Assembly (NCBI GenBank): GCA_024275635.1
Contig: JAJRYT010000151.1
Coordinates: 62,001-126,000, forward strand
Direction of reading: 5' to 3'
Length of the DNA: 64,000 nucleotides
Source of the DNA: Chloroflexota bacterium
Lineage (GTDB): Bacteria; Chloroflexota; Anaerolineae; Promineifilales; Promineifilaceae
Positions 16,890-25,776 of this stretch are shown here, in pieces (positions within the stretch are counted from its first letter, which is position 1; every line of letters starts with the position of its first letter). A model generated the notes under the pieces. The model had not been told where the DNA came from. It did no database searches and saw nothing but the letters and a program-made list of their open reading frames with translations. A program made the position numbers and the translations under genes.

Positions 16890-18050
16890 ATGGATAAAAC
16901 TATACGCCAACTGGTGCAAGCGATCCACGACAGCCCGGCCAAAACCGTTCTGGTAGCCGCCGGCGCAGGAACTCTGGCCCTGTCTGATTTACTCAGTGTA
17001 GCCGGCGCAACGCGAACATTATTGGAGGCGCTCGTGCCTTACAGTCAGGCGGCCTTTGCTGACTTCTTAGGCCAAACCCCACCCCAGTTTGTGGCTCCGG
17101 AAACGGCCCGTCTGCTGGCCGGACGCGCCTTTACCCGCGGCCGCTGGCTGGAAGCGGAAACGGAAAACAGCCCGGTAGTCGGGATGGCCTGCACGGCCAC
17201 CATCATCACCGACCGCCCCAAACGAGGCGAACACCGGGCCTACATTGCCACCTGGCAAGCGGAGCGGCTGGTGTGGCATGGTCTCCACCTGGACAAAGGG
17301 GCGCGGGAGCGATCTGGGGAAGAAGAACTGGTCAGCCGCGTCATGCTCAACAGCCTGGCCCAGGCGATGGGCATTGATTACCAGATTCCCCTCCCGCTGC
17401 GGCCAAAAGACCATCTGGAGACAGAAATACGCGATTTTTCCCAGGCGACAGCCCGATTAATGAAAAAGGAAATAGATTATTTTAGCGTGGCCGATAACGG
17501 CCGTATCCACACCAGCGGCAGCGCCCCCCAGTCTATCCTCAGCGGCGCATTCAATCCGCTTCACAACGGTCACCTGCGCATGGCCCAGGCCGCGGCTAAA
17601 CTACTGGAGCAGCCAGTCACATTTGAGTTATCGGCCGTCAATGTAGACAAGCCCCCACTTACCCACCAAACCATATTAGAACGAGTCGCCCAATTCGCCG
17701 GGCGTTGGCCGGTCATGGTCAGCGCCGCCCCAACCTTTGTGGAAAAAGCGCGTCTGTTTCCGGGCGCAACGTTCATCGTCGGTCACGACACAGCCGAACG
17801 CATCCTGCACCCCCGCTATTACCAAAACAACCAGGAGAATATGTTGGCAGCGCTGGCCGAAATCCGCGAAAAAGGGGGCCGCTTCCTTGTCGCTGGGCGC
17901 GTAGATCATCGCGGCGCATTCCGCAACCTGGCCCATTTAACCATCCCGCCCACATTCGACGATTTATTCCAACCCATCCCCGACACCCATTTCCGCGAGG
18001 ACATTTCCTCAACACAGCTACGAAAGACAGGCCGGCGGGGAAGCAGATGA
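16890..18050 (+). CDS. CinA C-terminal-like / NadD-like nucleotidyltransferase fusion
   Basis: Residues 1-165 resemble the CinA C-terminal (PncC, NMN deamidase) domain, with an AAGAGTLALSDLLSVAGAT start and VGMACTATIITDRPKRGEH. Residues 210-386 are a NadD-type adenylyltransferase, with SGAFNPLHNGHLRMA (nucleotide-binding HxGH), a VGHDTAERIL segment and the C-terminal ISSTQLR. If both halves are active, NMN would be deamidated to NaMN and then adenylated, two successive NAD-salvage steps on one chain. Active-site competence of the first half is not established. Confidence 0.75.
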   Translation: MDKTIRQLVQAIHDSPAKTVLVAAGAGTLALSDLLSVAGATRTLLEALVPYSQAAFADFLGQTPPQFVAPETARLLAGRAFTRGRWLEAETENSPVVGMACTATIITDRPKRGEHRAYIATWQAERLVWHGLHLDKGARERSGEEELVSRVMLNSLAQAMGIDYQIPLPLRPKDHLETEIRDFSQATARLMKKEIDYFSVADNGRIHTSGSAPQSILSGAFNPLHNGHLRMAQAAAKLLEQPVTFELSAVNVDKPPLTHQTILERVAQFAGRWPVMVSAAPTFVEKARLFPGATFIVGHDTAERILHPRYYQNNQENMLAALAEIREKGGRFLVAGRVDHRGAFRNLAHLTIPPTFDDLFQPIPDTHFREDISSTQLRKTGRRGSR

Positions 18051-18079
18051 AGGGGTAAAGAGGCGCAGGAGTGAACGGT

Positions 18080-18799
18080 TCACCTCTTCGTCTTCTCCAT
18101 GCGCCGCACGGTTTGGCGCAGTTTGATGATGCTGTTGGGCGAATGGTAACCTTTACGAAGGCTGAGGTTGGCATAGACAAGCGTATTGCGGCCAACGAGG
18201 CAGCCGGGGTTGAGGACAGCATTACAGCCGGTTTGCGTCCCGTCGCCGAGGATAGCGCCTAATTTAGCCAGCCCTGTGTCATAGGTCTCGTCGCCGATTG
18301 TTAAGCAGATAGACGGCCGTTTCCCCGACGCCTTATCCTTCTCACTCAAAATACCCAGATTACTCAGCTTGGTCCCAGCCCCCAGATTCACATGATGGCC
18401 CAAGATACTGTCGCCCACATAATTAAAATGAGGCGCACACGCGCCGGGTAAAAAGAGGCTGTTCTTCGCCTCGCTGTCATGGCCCAGGATGCTGCCCGGC
18501 AGCAAAACTACATTTTCACGCACAAACGCGCCATGCCTTACCGCCGCGCCCGCGCCAATATACGCTGGGCCATGCACATACGCCCCCGGTTCAATTCGCG
18601 CCCCCACGCCAATATAAATAGGGCGCGCACTCACATAAGCTCCCGGCATCACTTCGCCCAAAATCGTCTGTTCCCGCCCCACCAGGCGCAATAAATGCCT
18701 TTCGATTTGGGTGACCGCTTGCCACACATAGATACAATCCTCAAAAAATGACGCCGTTAACGCATCGCTCAAATCGAAAAAATCTTCTGGCTGCAACAT
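18080..18799 (-). CDS. Left-handed beta-helix (hexapeptide-repeat) transferase-like protein
   Basis: After a 60-residue helical lead, the protein is a run of hexapeptide repeats (IYIGVGARIEPGAYVHGPAY). A HFNYVGDSILGHHVNLGAGT block follows that is very like the acetyltransferase half of GlmU-type enzymes. There is no N-terminal uridylyltransferase domain, so it is a stand-alone helix domain acting on an unknown sugar phosphate. The ATG at 18856 lies in the upstream terminator, and ATG 18799 has GGGTGG before it. Confidence 0.75.
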   Translation of the reverse strand: MLQPEDFFDLSDALTASFFEDCIYVWQAVTQIERHLLRLVGREQTILGEVMPGAYVSARPIYIGVGARIEPGAYVHGPAYIGAGAAVRHGAFVRENVVLLPGSILGHDSEAKNSLFLPGACAPHFNYVGDSILGHHVNLGAGTKLSNLGILSEKDKASGKRPSICLTIGDETYDTGLAKLGAILGDGTQTGCNAVLNPGCLVGRNTLVYANLSLRKGYHSPNSIIKLRQTVRRMEKTKR

Positions 18800-18844
18800 A
18801 ATCCACCCTAAAAGACCGTCCTGTTTTGTGTAACGACTGCAATG

Positions 18845-18879
18845 AAAAAAGGGCACAACGGCTGGCGTTGTGCCCTTTG
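18845..18879 (-). terminator. Terminator of spoVS
   Basis: AAAGGGCACAACG pairs perfectly with its complement around five bases and is followed by a run of six T on the minus strand, 20 bp past the spoVS stop codon. Confidence 0.9.
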
Positions 18880-18897
18880 ATCTAATAATTACAGAAA

Positions 18898-19164
18898 CTA
18901 TCCAGGGCGTGGCTCAACTAAAATCCGAATAGCCGTACGTTCCTGACCGTCAATTTCTACGTCCACAAACGAAGGCGTACAAACAATATCAACGCCCTCC
19001 TCAGCTAAGTAGCCTTTGGCAATGATGATTGCCTTTATGCCCTGGTTAACCGCTCCCGCTCCAATTGCCTGGACTTCTGCCCGATTTGCCTCGCGCATTA
19101 CGCCGGCTACCGCTCCAGCCACTGCCGCAGTGCGAGAGCGCGCAGATACCTTAATCACATTCAT
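18898..19164 (-). CDS. spoVS: Stage V sporulation protein S homologue
   Basis: The 88-residue protein matches SpoVS along its length: MNVIKVSARSRTAAVAGAVAG, VQAIGAGAVNQGIKAI and the C-terminal DGQERTAIRILVEPRP. SpoVS is a small Alba-like nucleic-acid-binding protein that is also common in non-sporulating Chloroflexota and Deinococcota. No other sporulation gene is in the window, so a general regulatory role is more likely than spore formation. GGAGG stands seven bases before ATG 19164, which favours it over ATG 19176. Confidence 0.93.
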   Translation of the reverse strand: MNVIKVSARSRTAAVAGAVAGVMREANRAEVQAIGAGAVNQGIKAIIIAKGYLAEEGVDIVCTPSFVDVEIDGQERTAIRILVEPRPG

Positions 19165-19209
19165 GCTTGCCTCCATGCTATTATCAAACAGATCTTGACC
19201 TCACCGAGA

Positions 19210-19223
19210 GAGTACTGGTACTC
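19210..19223. promoter_or_regulatory. Operator-like palindrome upstream of spoVS
   Basis: GAGTAC TG GTACTC is a perfect dyad 46 bp upstream of the spoVS start codon, in the likely promoter or leader. Confidence 0.4.
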
Positions 19224-19342
19224 AAGACCTATTAAATTCTAGTCAATATCAACAGGAATTGTCAAGAAATTGGAGAGGCAAAAAAATCAATGGGGGTTTT
19301 TCATTGCCGCCAACGCTACCATCTGCTACAATGCTGCCATAT

Positions 19343-19366
19343 TTCTCAATCAGGCTTGATTGAGAA
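19343..19366. repeat. Perfect 10-bp hairpin in the candidate origin
   Basis: TTCTCAATCA and TGATTGAGAA flank a four-base loop. It could be a protein-binding dyad or a small terminator. A second imperfect stem with TTTT lies at about 19415-19446. Confidence 0.55.
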
Positions 19367-19821
19367 TGTAGGCAAATTGCCGCCAACACCTATGTGCCCC
19401 ATGGGCCAAAGTGAAAGGGTCAGGTCATGTTTGATCTGGCCCTTTTGGTTTCTCGACGTGGTTTTCTGTGGATAACTCGCCCAATCCTGTGGAGAAAGGG
19501 CTTGTATTGTGGATAAACCCGACCTAACAATTAGAACGGCTGTGCGGGGATTGACTGCATATAGGCGCTGAGTACTGGATACCCCCACATGCAGGGGACA
19601 TGTGTGACGGCAGCAAAAACGGCCGTTTCCACCAATACCCAAAACCATCCACAATAAAGAGGCAGCCGGAACAACTCTAATTCCCCAGAAACAGGGGTCA
19701 TAGGAAAAACGTCCGCATATATAGGGGGGAAAAACCATTGTCCACATATCAACAAGCCCTACTACGACATACTATAAAAATAAAACTAAAAGAAAACATC
19801 TGAATAACTTATGTATGCGGC

Positions 19822-19833
19822 TATAATACGCTT
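19822..19833 (+). promoter_or_regulatory. TATAAT -10 box giving a leaderless helicase mRNA
   Basis: TATAAT at 19822-19827 ends six bases before the ATG of the helicase gene, which has no ribosome binding site. Transcription would begin at about the start codon. Confidence 0.5.
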
Positions 19834-22413
19834 ATGCCACTTTCAGAAATAGTGTCCGCCTTGCGGGTTAATCGTGATTTTATGCGCCAGGTTGTGGCCT
19901 GGGAACGCATACCGCCGCGGCAGCCCCGATGGGCGCCGGGAGATGGATTGGTGGCCGCTACGTTACGGGCTGCGCTGCGCCAGCGCGGGGTGGACAGATT
20001 TTTCACTCACCAGGCGAAGGCGATAACGGCCGTTTCCCAGCGCCAGAACGTCGTCATCGCCACCGCCACCGCCTCGGGCAAATCCCTTTGCTACACCGTC
20101 CCCGTTTTACAGCGGATGCTGGAACGGCCCACTGCCCGCGCCCTCTACCTGTTTCCTACCAAAGCGCTGGCCCACGACCAAACCGCCGCAACCAAGGCCA
20201 TCATCGCCGCCGGCAAGCTGCCGATTGAAGTTAACAGCTACGATGGCGACACGCCGCGCGGCCGCCGCGGCAAAGTGCGCCAGGCCGTCGGCATCCTCAT
20301 CAGTAACCCCGATATGCTTCACGCCGGGATTTTGCCTTACCATACCGGCTGGCGTGATTTGTTCAGCAATTTGGAATTTGTGGTGTTGGACGAGATCCAT
20401 GCTTACCGGGGTGTCTTTGGCAGTCATGTGGCTAATGTCCTGCGCCGATTACGCCGCATTTGCCAATTTTACGGCAGCGATCCCCAGTTTATTTGCTGCT
20501 CGGCGACGATTGCCAATCCGAAGGAACATGCGGAACGGTTGGTGGAACGGCCGTTTTCCCTCATTGACGACTCTCAAAACGGCGCGCCGCGCGGGGAGAA
20601 ACAGTTCATTTTGTACAATCCGTCCATCATTGACGAGGAATTGGGGCTGCGGGGCAGCGCGATCTTGGCGGCGCGGGATGCGGCCATTTCTTTTTTGGCG
20701 CAGGATGTGCAGACGATTTTGTTTGCCCGCACGCGCCAATCGGTGGAACTGCTGCTAACCTACCTGCGCGATGAATTGGCGTATCGGGAGAAGGAGGGAA
20801 CGGCCGTGACCGGTTACCGCGGCGGCTATCTCCCCCTGGAACGGCGCGAAATTGAACACGGCTTACGCTCTGGGCAACTGCGCGGCGTGGTGGCGACTAA
20901 TGCGCTGGAATTGGGCATTGACATCGGCGAATTGGATGCTGCCATCATCACCGGCTATCCGGGTTCCATCGCCTCCACCTGGCAGCAAGCCGGCCGCGCC
21001 GGACGCCGCACTGACCAATCTATCGCCATCATGATTGCCAGTAACAGCCCGCTCGATCAATACATTTGCCATCATCCGCGCTACCTTTTCGGCCGTTCCC
21101 CGGAACACGCGCTGACTAATCCCGACAATGCGCGCATCATGGTCAAGCATTTGCAATGCGCCGCCTACGAACTGCCTTTTCGGCAGGAGGAAGCGTATGG
21201 CGCATTCGGTCCGGTAGATTCGCTGCTGGAGGCGCTGGCGGATGCGGGTATCTTGCACCAGACGCGACAGCAATACCATTACCTGGGCGAAGGCGCGCCC
21301 GCCGGCAGTGTTTCTTTGCGTACCGGTAGTGATGAGACAGTTGTCATTCATGAAATTGGGGGAATAAAGCCTGTCGTCATCGGCGAGATGGATTTGGAAA
21401 GTGTGCCGATGCTGTTGTATGAGGATGCGATTTATATGCACCAGGCGCGGACGTTCTTGGTGGAATCGTTGGATTGGCACGGCCGTATCGCTCATGTGCG
21501 CCCGGTCGAAGTGGATTATTACACCCGCGCCAGTGTCGGCAGCAGCATCCGCGCCCTGCGCCCGGAGGATGAGCGGGACGAGGACGGTCTGCTGCGCGCC
21601 TGGGGGGATGTTTCCGTCGTCACGCAGGCAACCGGCTACCGCAAAATAAAACGGTATACCTACGAAACATTAGGATTTGGCGAGATTGATTTACCGGAAA
21701 TACTTTTGGAAACGAGCGGTTACTGGTTGGTCATTGGCGATGCGCTGGCGGAACGGCTTTATGAACAGGGTGTTTTGCTGCGCCCCAATGATTACGGCCC
21801 CAACTGGCAGCAGCAGCGGAAGCGGGCGTTGGAACGGGACGGCCGTCAATGCCGGATGTGCGGAGTGGGTGGTGACGGAGACCTCGCAGGTTTGGGAAAA
21901 CCTGCGAGGTCTATAACGCTGCATGTGCATCATATACGGCCGTTCCGCGAATTTAACTACCTGCCCGATCAAAACGAAGCCTACCGCGAAGCCAACCAAC
22001 TGGACAACCTCATCACCCTGTGCCCCAGCTGCCACCGGCAGGCCGAGACTGGTCAACAAACCCGGTCCGCGTTAGGCGGGCTGGGCTACGTCCTGGGCAA
22101 CCTGTCCCCGCTTTACCTGATGTGCGATCCCGGCGACATCCGGGTCAGCGCCGAGAGCCGCAACCCGGTGACCAAAGCGCCTACCGTTGTCGTTTATGAG
22201 CGGGTGGCGGCCGGCGTTGGCTTCAGCCAGCGCCTGTTTGATTTGCATGATGAATTGCTGCCGGCCGCGCTGGAACTGGTCGCCGACTGCCGCTGCCGCG
22301 GCGGCTGTCCCGCCTGCGTCGGCCCGCCCGGCGACATCGGCCCGGATACAAAAGGAATCACGCGGCAATTGTTAAGAATTTTAATCGGACATAAAACGAA
22401 CGAACCTATATAA
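19834..22413 (+). CDS. MrfA/YprA-like superfamily 2 helicase with inserted HNH domain
   Basis: The 859-residue protein has the DEAD-like core: ATATASGKS (Walker A, about residues 75-84), VVLDEIHAYRG (DEIH near 186), CCSATIANP, and ATNALELGIDIGELD with QQAGRAGRR (motifs V-VI). The C-terminal part is DUF1998-like, ending in the zinc cysteines CRCRGGCPACVGP. This is the layout of MrfA, a mitomycin-repair helicase. Between core and tail, residues 672-735, sits an HNH endonuclease module (CRMC, HVHHIRPF, LCPSCHRQAE). A 34-bp palindrome is embedded in that module's gene segment. Confidence 0.85.
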   Translation: MPLSEIVSALRVNRDFMRQVVAWERIPPRQPRWAPGDGLVAATLRAALRQRGVDRFFTHQAKAITAVSQRQNVVIATATASGKSLCYTVPVLQRMLERPTARALYLFPTKALAHDQTAATKAIIAAGKLPIEVNSYDGDTPRGRRGKVRQAVGILISNPDMLHAGILPYHTGWRDLFSNLEFVVLDEIHAYRGVFGSHVANVLRRLRRICQFYGSDPQFICCSATIANPKEHAERLVERPFSLIDDSQNGAPRGEKQFILYNPSIIDEELGLRGSAILAARDAAISFLAQDVQTILFARTRQSVELLLTYLRDELAYREKEGTAVTGYRGGYLPLERREIEHGLRSGQLRGVVATNALELGIDIGELDAAIITGYPGSIASTWQQAGRAGRRTDQSIAIMIASNSPLDQYICHHPRYLFGRSPEHALTNPDNARIMVKHLQCAAYELPFRQEEAYGAFGPVDSLLEALADAGILHQTRQQYHYLGEGAPAGSVSLRTGSDETVVIHEIGGIKPVVIGEMDLESVPMLLYEDAIYMHQARTFLVESLDWHGRIAHVRPVEVDYYTRASVGSSIRALRPEDERDEDGLLRAWGDVSVVTQATGYRKIKRYTYETLGFGEIDLPEILLETSGYWLVIGDALAERLYEQGVLLRPNDYGPNWQQQRKRALERDGRQCRMCGVGGDGDLAGLGKPARSITLHVHHIRPFREFNYLPDQNEAYREANQLDNLITLCPSCHRQAETGQQTRSALGGLGYVLGNLSPLYLMCDPGDIRVSAESRNPVTKAPTVVVYERVAAGVGFSQRLFDLHDELLPAALELVADCRCRGGCPACVGPPGDIGPDTKGITRQLLRILIGHKTNEPI
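21879..21912. repeat. Palindromic element inside the HNH-coding segment
   Basis: AGACCTCGCAGGTTT and its perfect complement flank GGGA. It encodes the segment DLAGLGKPARS between the first Cys pair and the HHI motif of the HNH domain, a loop that is usually variable. The intergenic palindrome at 5238 is a close relative. Confidence 0.75.
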
Positions 22414-22441
22414 TCCTCAAGATTGATACTGTACGCTTATT

Positions 22442-22726
22442 ATGGTTGGTGAACAAAGTAGGATGTATATTTATTTGAAAGTCGAGTTGCCTTTTTGCCT
22501 TTATCTGGAAGACGAATGCTATGAAGTCTTTGCCTCTGATTCTGAGAATACTGAACCTGTTCGTGTATATTTGAGCAAGAAAAGACGGGACAAAGAAAAA
22601 AATCGGTTACAAAACTTTTTGGCAAGTAGAAGCAGTGGGACGGGGGGAATTGTGGCGAGACAAATATGGCACGTTTCGCAGAACAGTCGCATTGATTGTG
22701 TTTCCTCCTTCGTTAATATCTTTTGA
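22442..22726 (+). other. Open frame of doubtful coding status
   Basis: A 94-codon frame starts at ATG 22442. Its product shows no recognisable domain and mixed hydrophilic composition, and it has no ribosome binding site. It lies in a low-constraint stretch next to a gene remnant and a repeat element. The 22414-22722 interval otherwise holds nothing I can name. Confidence 0.2.
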
Positions 22727-23001
22727 ATTGGATTATTATAAACCGCTTGCGTCGTTTACGTCTCAAAGGCATCATTGAACGAATACCGAAAACGCATCAA
22801 TACCGATTAACTCAATTGGGCGCTAAAGTGTCAACCTTTCTGACGAAGCTGTATGAACGATTGTTTCGTCCTGGGTTGACAGCATCGTTGCCATCGCCTA
22901 CTTTCCCGTCAGATTTATCCCAAGCGCTTGATGCGGTTGCCACAATTATTGATATCCGATCTCAGGAGGCTTCATTGGTCCCAACCAGGGCAATTCCCTG
23001 A
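22723..23001 (+). pseudogene. Winged-helix protein C-terminal remnant
   Basis: The translated segment RLRRLRLKGIIERIPKTHQY followed by RLTQLGAKVSTFLTKLYERL looks like the C-terminal winged-helix part of a longer family. The frame opens right after a stop codon, uses only a TTG start and lacks any upstream domain. I read it as a decayed gene end. Hairpin element A lies immediately downstream. Confidence 0.45.
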
Positions 23002-23006
23002 AATTT

Positions 23007-23135
23007 GCTCTGTTTGTAAAGAATTTTTGTAAACAAATGTTCACTCCCCCCTGAAGACTTTTGAAGTTTTGATGCTCTGTGTGGTTGTGTACTCGACTGC
23101 AAAACTTCAAAAGTCTGTTGGCGGCTAAACGGTTA
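23007..23135. repeat. Dispersed hairpin element A, copy 2, with leader segment
   Basis: The stem arms AGACTTTTGAAGTTTTG and complement are separated by about 33 bases, including a GTGTGGTTGTGTACTCGACT loop shared with copy 3. The preceding segment GCTCTGTTTGTAAAGAATTT is repeated in reverse at 48513-48534 beside element B, so the two element types share flanks. Confidence 0.8.
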
Positions 23136-23272
23136 CTTTTCTCACAACCTCATCTTAAGCGTAACGTATAGAAGATAGTTTTTGTCAATTTAGATTGCGT
23201 CTTGAGGGCGCAATGGATGCGGCAAGAAAAAATCCACGCAGGTTTCCTCAAGACAAACAGGAGAGAATAGAA

Positions 23273-24961
23273 ATGTTTAAGCGTTCAGGGTGGAAGGCTT
23301 TAATTTTAGTTGCTGCTTTGTTCGTTTTTGCCAACCCGGTTTTGGCCCAGAAAAGTTACAGCGCCGAGCGGTTTGACGTGAACGTCGTTGTCCAGGAAGA
23401 TGGCTCGCTGCTGGTAACGGAGACGGTAGTCTTTGACTTTGTAGGCGGCCCGTTTACTTACGTCTTCCGCGATCTGCCCACCGATCATACCGATGGCATT
23501 GTGGATATTGTGGGCAGCGTGGACGGCCGTTCCCTTCCCCTCGGCGATCAACCCAACCAACTCGAACTCACCGGGCGCGATCCCATCCGCGTCACCTGGC
23601 ATATGGAGCCGACCAGCAGCGACACACGCACTTTCGTCCTCAGCTACCGCGTTCTGGGCGTCGTCCGCCAAGAGGAAGGGAGTGATTTGCTTCTGTGGCA
23701 GGCGCTGCCCGATGAGTATGAGTACACCATTGCCAGCAGCACGACAACGCTGACGATCCCGAATGATCTGTTAGTTGTCGGGGGACCATTGGTACAGGCC
23801 GGGGAAACGGCCGTTTCCCGCGACGGTAATCAATTCATCTTCACCAGCCAGAACCTCGCCCCCAACAGCCCGTTGGTCGTGGGCCTGCGCTTCCCGGCCG
23901 GCAGCATCCTGTCCGCGCCGCCGGCGTGGCAGGCGCGCCAACAAGACCAGTCGGCACAAGCCCCCATCTGGATTGCGGTGGGACTGGGCATACTTGCGTC
24001 AGGACTCACGGCGTTGTTCGTCCAGGTTCAACGTCACCGTCCTCGCGTCGCCAACAAGGCCGGCATTGCCTACGAGCCGCCCGACAAGCTGGTTCCCGGA
24101 CTGGCGGCTGTTTTACTCAGTCAGGACGCCAGCCCCACCTGGGCGGCCGCGCTGGGCGCGCTGTTCAGTCTGGCCGAACAGGGAGCGCTGGAAATTGACG
24201 AATCGCCGGACAAAAAATGGTATCGTCAGCATGATTTTCTCATCCGGCAGGCAGCGGAACCGGCTGCTCCCCGGCCGCACGAGCAGGCGCTGCTGGATTT
24301 GCTGTTCGAGACAAAACACGGCCGTGCTAAAACCGTCAAATTCTCCGACCTGCAAAAGGTAATCTCTTCTCGCCGATGGAAAGAATTCAAAGAGACAGTG
24401 CGCGTCGAGTTGAAGGCCGCCAATCTGTATGACGAAGAACGCAAACAGGTGCGGAACGGCCTGGTTTTTGTCGGGCTGCTTTTTGTGGCCGTTGGTATTG
24501 CCGCCATGATTCTGGTGGGCGCGATGAACCAAACGGTTGGCCCGGCAGCGCTGGCCGTAGGCGGTAGCCTCATGGCCCTGGGCATCATCGCCATCATTGC
24601 CCAAGCGGTTGTGCCGCCCCTGACCGATGAAGCGGCAGTCCAGGCAGCCGAGTGGCGGCGATTTTCCAACTACCTGCGCCAGGTGACAAAGGGGAAAGCG
24701 GCCGTAGACAGCCCCAATATGTTCCTCAAATATTTGCCTTTTGCCGCCGCCTTTGGCCTGCTGCCCCAATGGACGCGCCATTTTGAGAAGGCGGGTTGGA
24801 CGGATGTTCCGCCTTATTTCCATGCGCTGCCTACCAACGACCCGGCGCAGAGCATGGCCGCCTTTGCCGCTATGTCATCGGCATCCTCGTCGGCGGGAGG
24901 CAGCGCCGCCGGGGCGGCTGGAGCCGGGGCCGCCGGCGGCGGGGCCAGCGGCGCAGGGTAA
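23273..24961 (+). CDS. DUF2207 predicted membrane protein
   Basis: A signal peptide (ending near VLAQ) is followed by a beta-rich extracytoplasmic domain that begins YSAERFDVNVVVQEDGSLLV, the standard DUF2207 opening. A membrane helix comes next, then a cytoplasmic region, two more helices and a low-complexity Ser/Ala/Gly tail of about 30 residues, also typical of the family. The function of DUF2207 proteins is unknown. ATG 23273 has AGGAGAG seven bases upstream. The frame is open to 23195, but that would put 26 charged residues before the signal peptide. Confidence 0.85.
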   Translation: MFKRSGWKALILVAALFVFANPVLAQKSYSAERFDVNVVVQEDGSLLVTETVVFDFVGGPFTYVFRDLPTDHTDGIVDIVGSVDGRSLPLGDQPNQLELTGRDPIRVTWHMEPTSSDTRTFVLSYRVLGVVRQEEGSDLLLWQALPDEYEYTIASSTTTLTIPNDLLVVGGPLVQAGETAVSRDGNQFIFTSQNLAPNSPLVVGLRFPAGSILSAPPAWQARQQDQSAQAPIWIAVGLGILASGLTALFVQVQRHRPRVANKAGIAYEPPDKLVPGLAAVLLSQDASPTWAAALGALFSLAEQGALEIDESPDKKWYRQHDFLIRQAAEPAAPRPHEQALLDLLFETKHGRAKTVKFSDLQKVISSRRWKEFKETVRVELKAANLYDEERKQVRNGLVFVGLLFVAVGIAAMILVGAMNQTVGPAALAVGGSLMALGIIAIIAQAVVPPLTDEAAVQAAEWRRFSNYLRQVTKGKAAVDSPNMFLKYLPFAAAFGLLPQWTRHFEKAGWTDVPPYFHALPTNDPAQSMAAFAAMSSASSSAGGSAAGAAGAGAAGGGASGAG

Positions 24962-24983
24962 GAGTGATTGATGATTGATGATT

Positions 24984-25021
24984 AAAGGCGGCATGGTTTC
25001 ACAATCCAAGCGGCCTTTTTT
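24984..25021 (+). terminator. Probable terminator after the DUF2207 gene
   Basis: AAAGGCGGC pairs with GCGGCCTTT (one mismatch) around 17 bases, ending in TTTTTT. Three ATGATTG heptamers sit between it and the stop codon. Confidence 0.5.
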
Positions 25022-25074
25022 GTTGGCAAAACGGCCGTTTCCACCTATAGTGGGGCCGCTTCAAGGAGGATTTT

Positions 25075-25716
25075 ATGTTGACTGTTGTGTTGTCTGTTTT
25101 GATAGTGATAACGGCCGTTCTCGCCATCTGGGGAGAATATAAACCCGCCCGCGCCCAGAAATACATCTTTAAGCCCCTGACCACTATCCTCATCATTCTC
25201 ATCCCCCTAGTTGGGGTGAACAACGAAACCCCCGCCTACAAATGGCTTATCGTTGTCGGGCTAATCTTGTGCCTGGGCGGGGATATCTTTCTCATGCTGT
25301 CCCCTAAATATTTCATCGCTGGGCTGGTTAGCTTTCTTATCGGTCACATTTTCTACATCATCGCCTTCGTCAACGATGCCGGGTTCAATCTTGGCCTGGG
25401 CTGGCTTCTTCCCCTGGCTGTTTATGGAGCCGCTTTCTACCGTTTCCTGGCGCCGGGTTTGGGCAAATTAAGAGAGCCGGTCATCCTCTATCTCCTCGCT
25501 ATTTTGACAATGATCTGGCAGGCATTGGGCCGTTGGTCGGCATTGGCCACAACCGGCGCGCTCCTGGCGGCAGCGGGGGCGGCGCTTTTCGTCATCTCAG
25601 ATTCCGTGCTGGCGGCGGATCGCTTCCGGCAGAAATTTCAATCGGCCCGCGTCATTGTTCTCTCTACCTACTGGGCAGCGCAGTGGCTGATTGCCTTCTC
25701 GGTCATCACCGCATGA
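25075..25716 (+). CDS. YhhN family protein, lysoplasmalogenase-like
   Basis: The 213-residue protein has about seven to eight membrane helices. It carries the YhhN signature residues KPLTTILIILIPL near residue 33, LCLGGDIFLMLSPKYFIAGL near 73 and SDSVLAADRF near 180. Animal TMEM86B of this family hydrolyses lysoplasmalogen vinyl ethers, and bacterial activity is known for few members. AAGGAGG before the ATG supports the start. It stands alone between DUF2207 and an EamA transporter. Confidence 0.85.
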   Translation: MLTVVLSVLIVITAVLAIWGEYKPARAQKYIFKPLTTILIILIPLVGVNNETPAYKWLIVVGLILCLGGDIFLMLSPKYFIAGLVSFLIGHIFYIIAFVNDAGFNLGLGWLLPLAVYGAAFYRFLAPGLGKLREPVILYLLAILTMIWQALGRWSALATTGALLAAAGAALFVISDSVLAADRFRQKFQSARVIVLSTYWAAQWLIAFSVITA

Positions 25717-25776
25717 GGAATGAGAATTTAACAACTGGCGAAGCTTCATCAACGTGGCAAAGCCACAACCAAAAAA

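Larger units (their letters stand above)
19177..19833. other. Candidate replication origin (oriC) with DnaA-box cluster
   Basis: This 0.66 kb has no plausible gene. TGTGGATAA, a perfect DnaA box, occurs at 19467-19475 and 19508-19516. TGTGGAGAA (one mismatch) is at 19488-19496, TTGTCCACA (one mismatch) at 19738-19746 and CCATCCACA (two mismatches) at 19645-19653. The end, about 19762-19830, is strongly AT-rich, as expected of an unwinding region. Gene direction switches here from mostly leftward to mostly rightward. No dnaA or dnaN lies in the window, so a DnaA-titration site is the alternative. Confidence 0.6.

Noticed and set aside
18898-19164. Sporulation locus
   Set aside because: SpoVS occurs in many non-spore-formers and no other sporulation gene is in the window.
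22442-23001. Insertion sequence suspected between the helicase and DUF2207 genes
   Set aside because: No transposase motif and no paired terminal repeats around the ORFs. Only a gene remnant and hairpin element A are visible.
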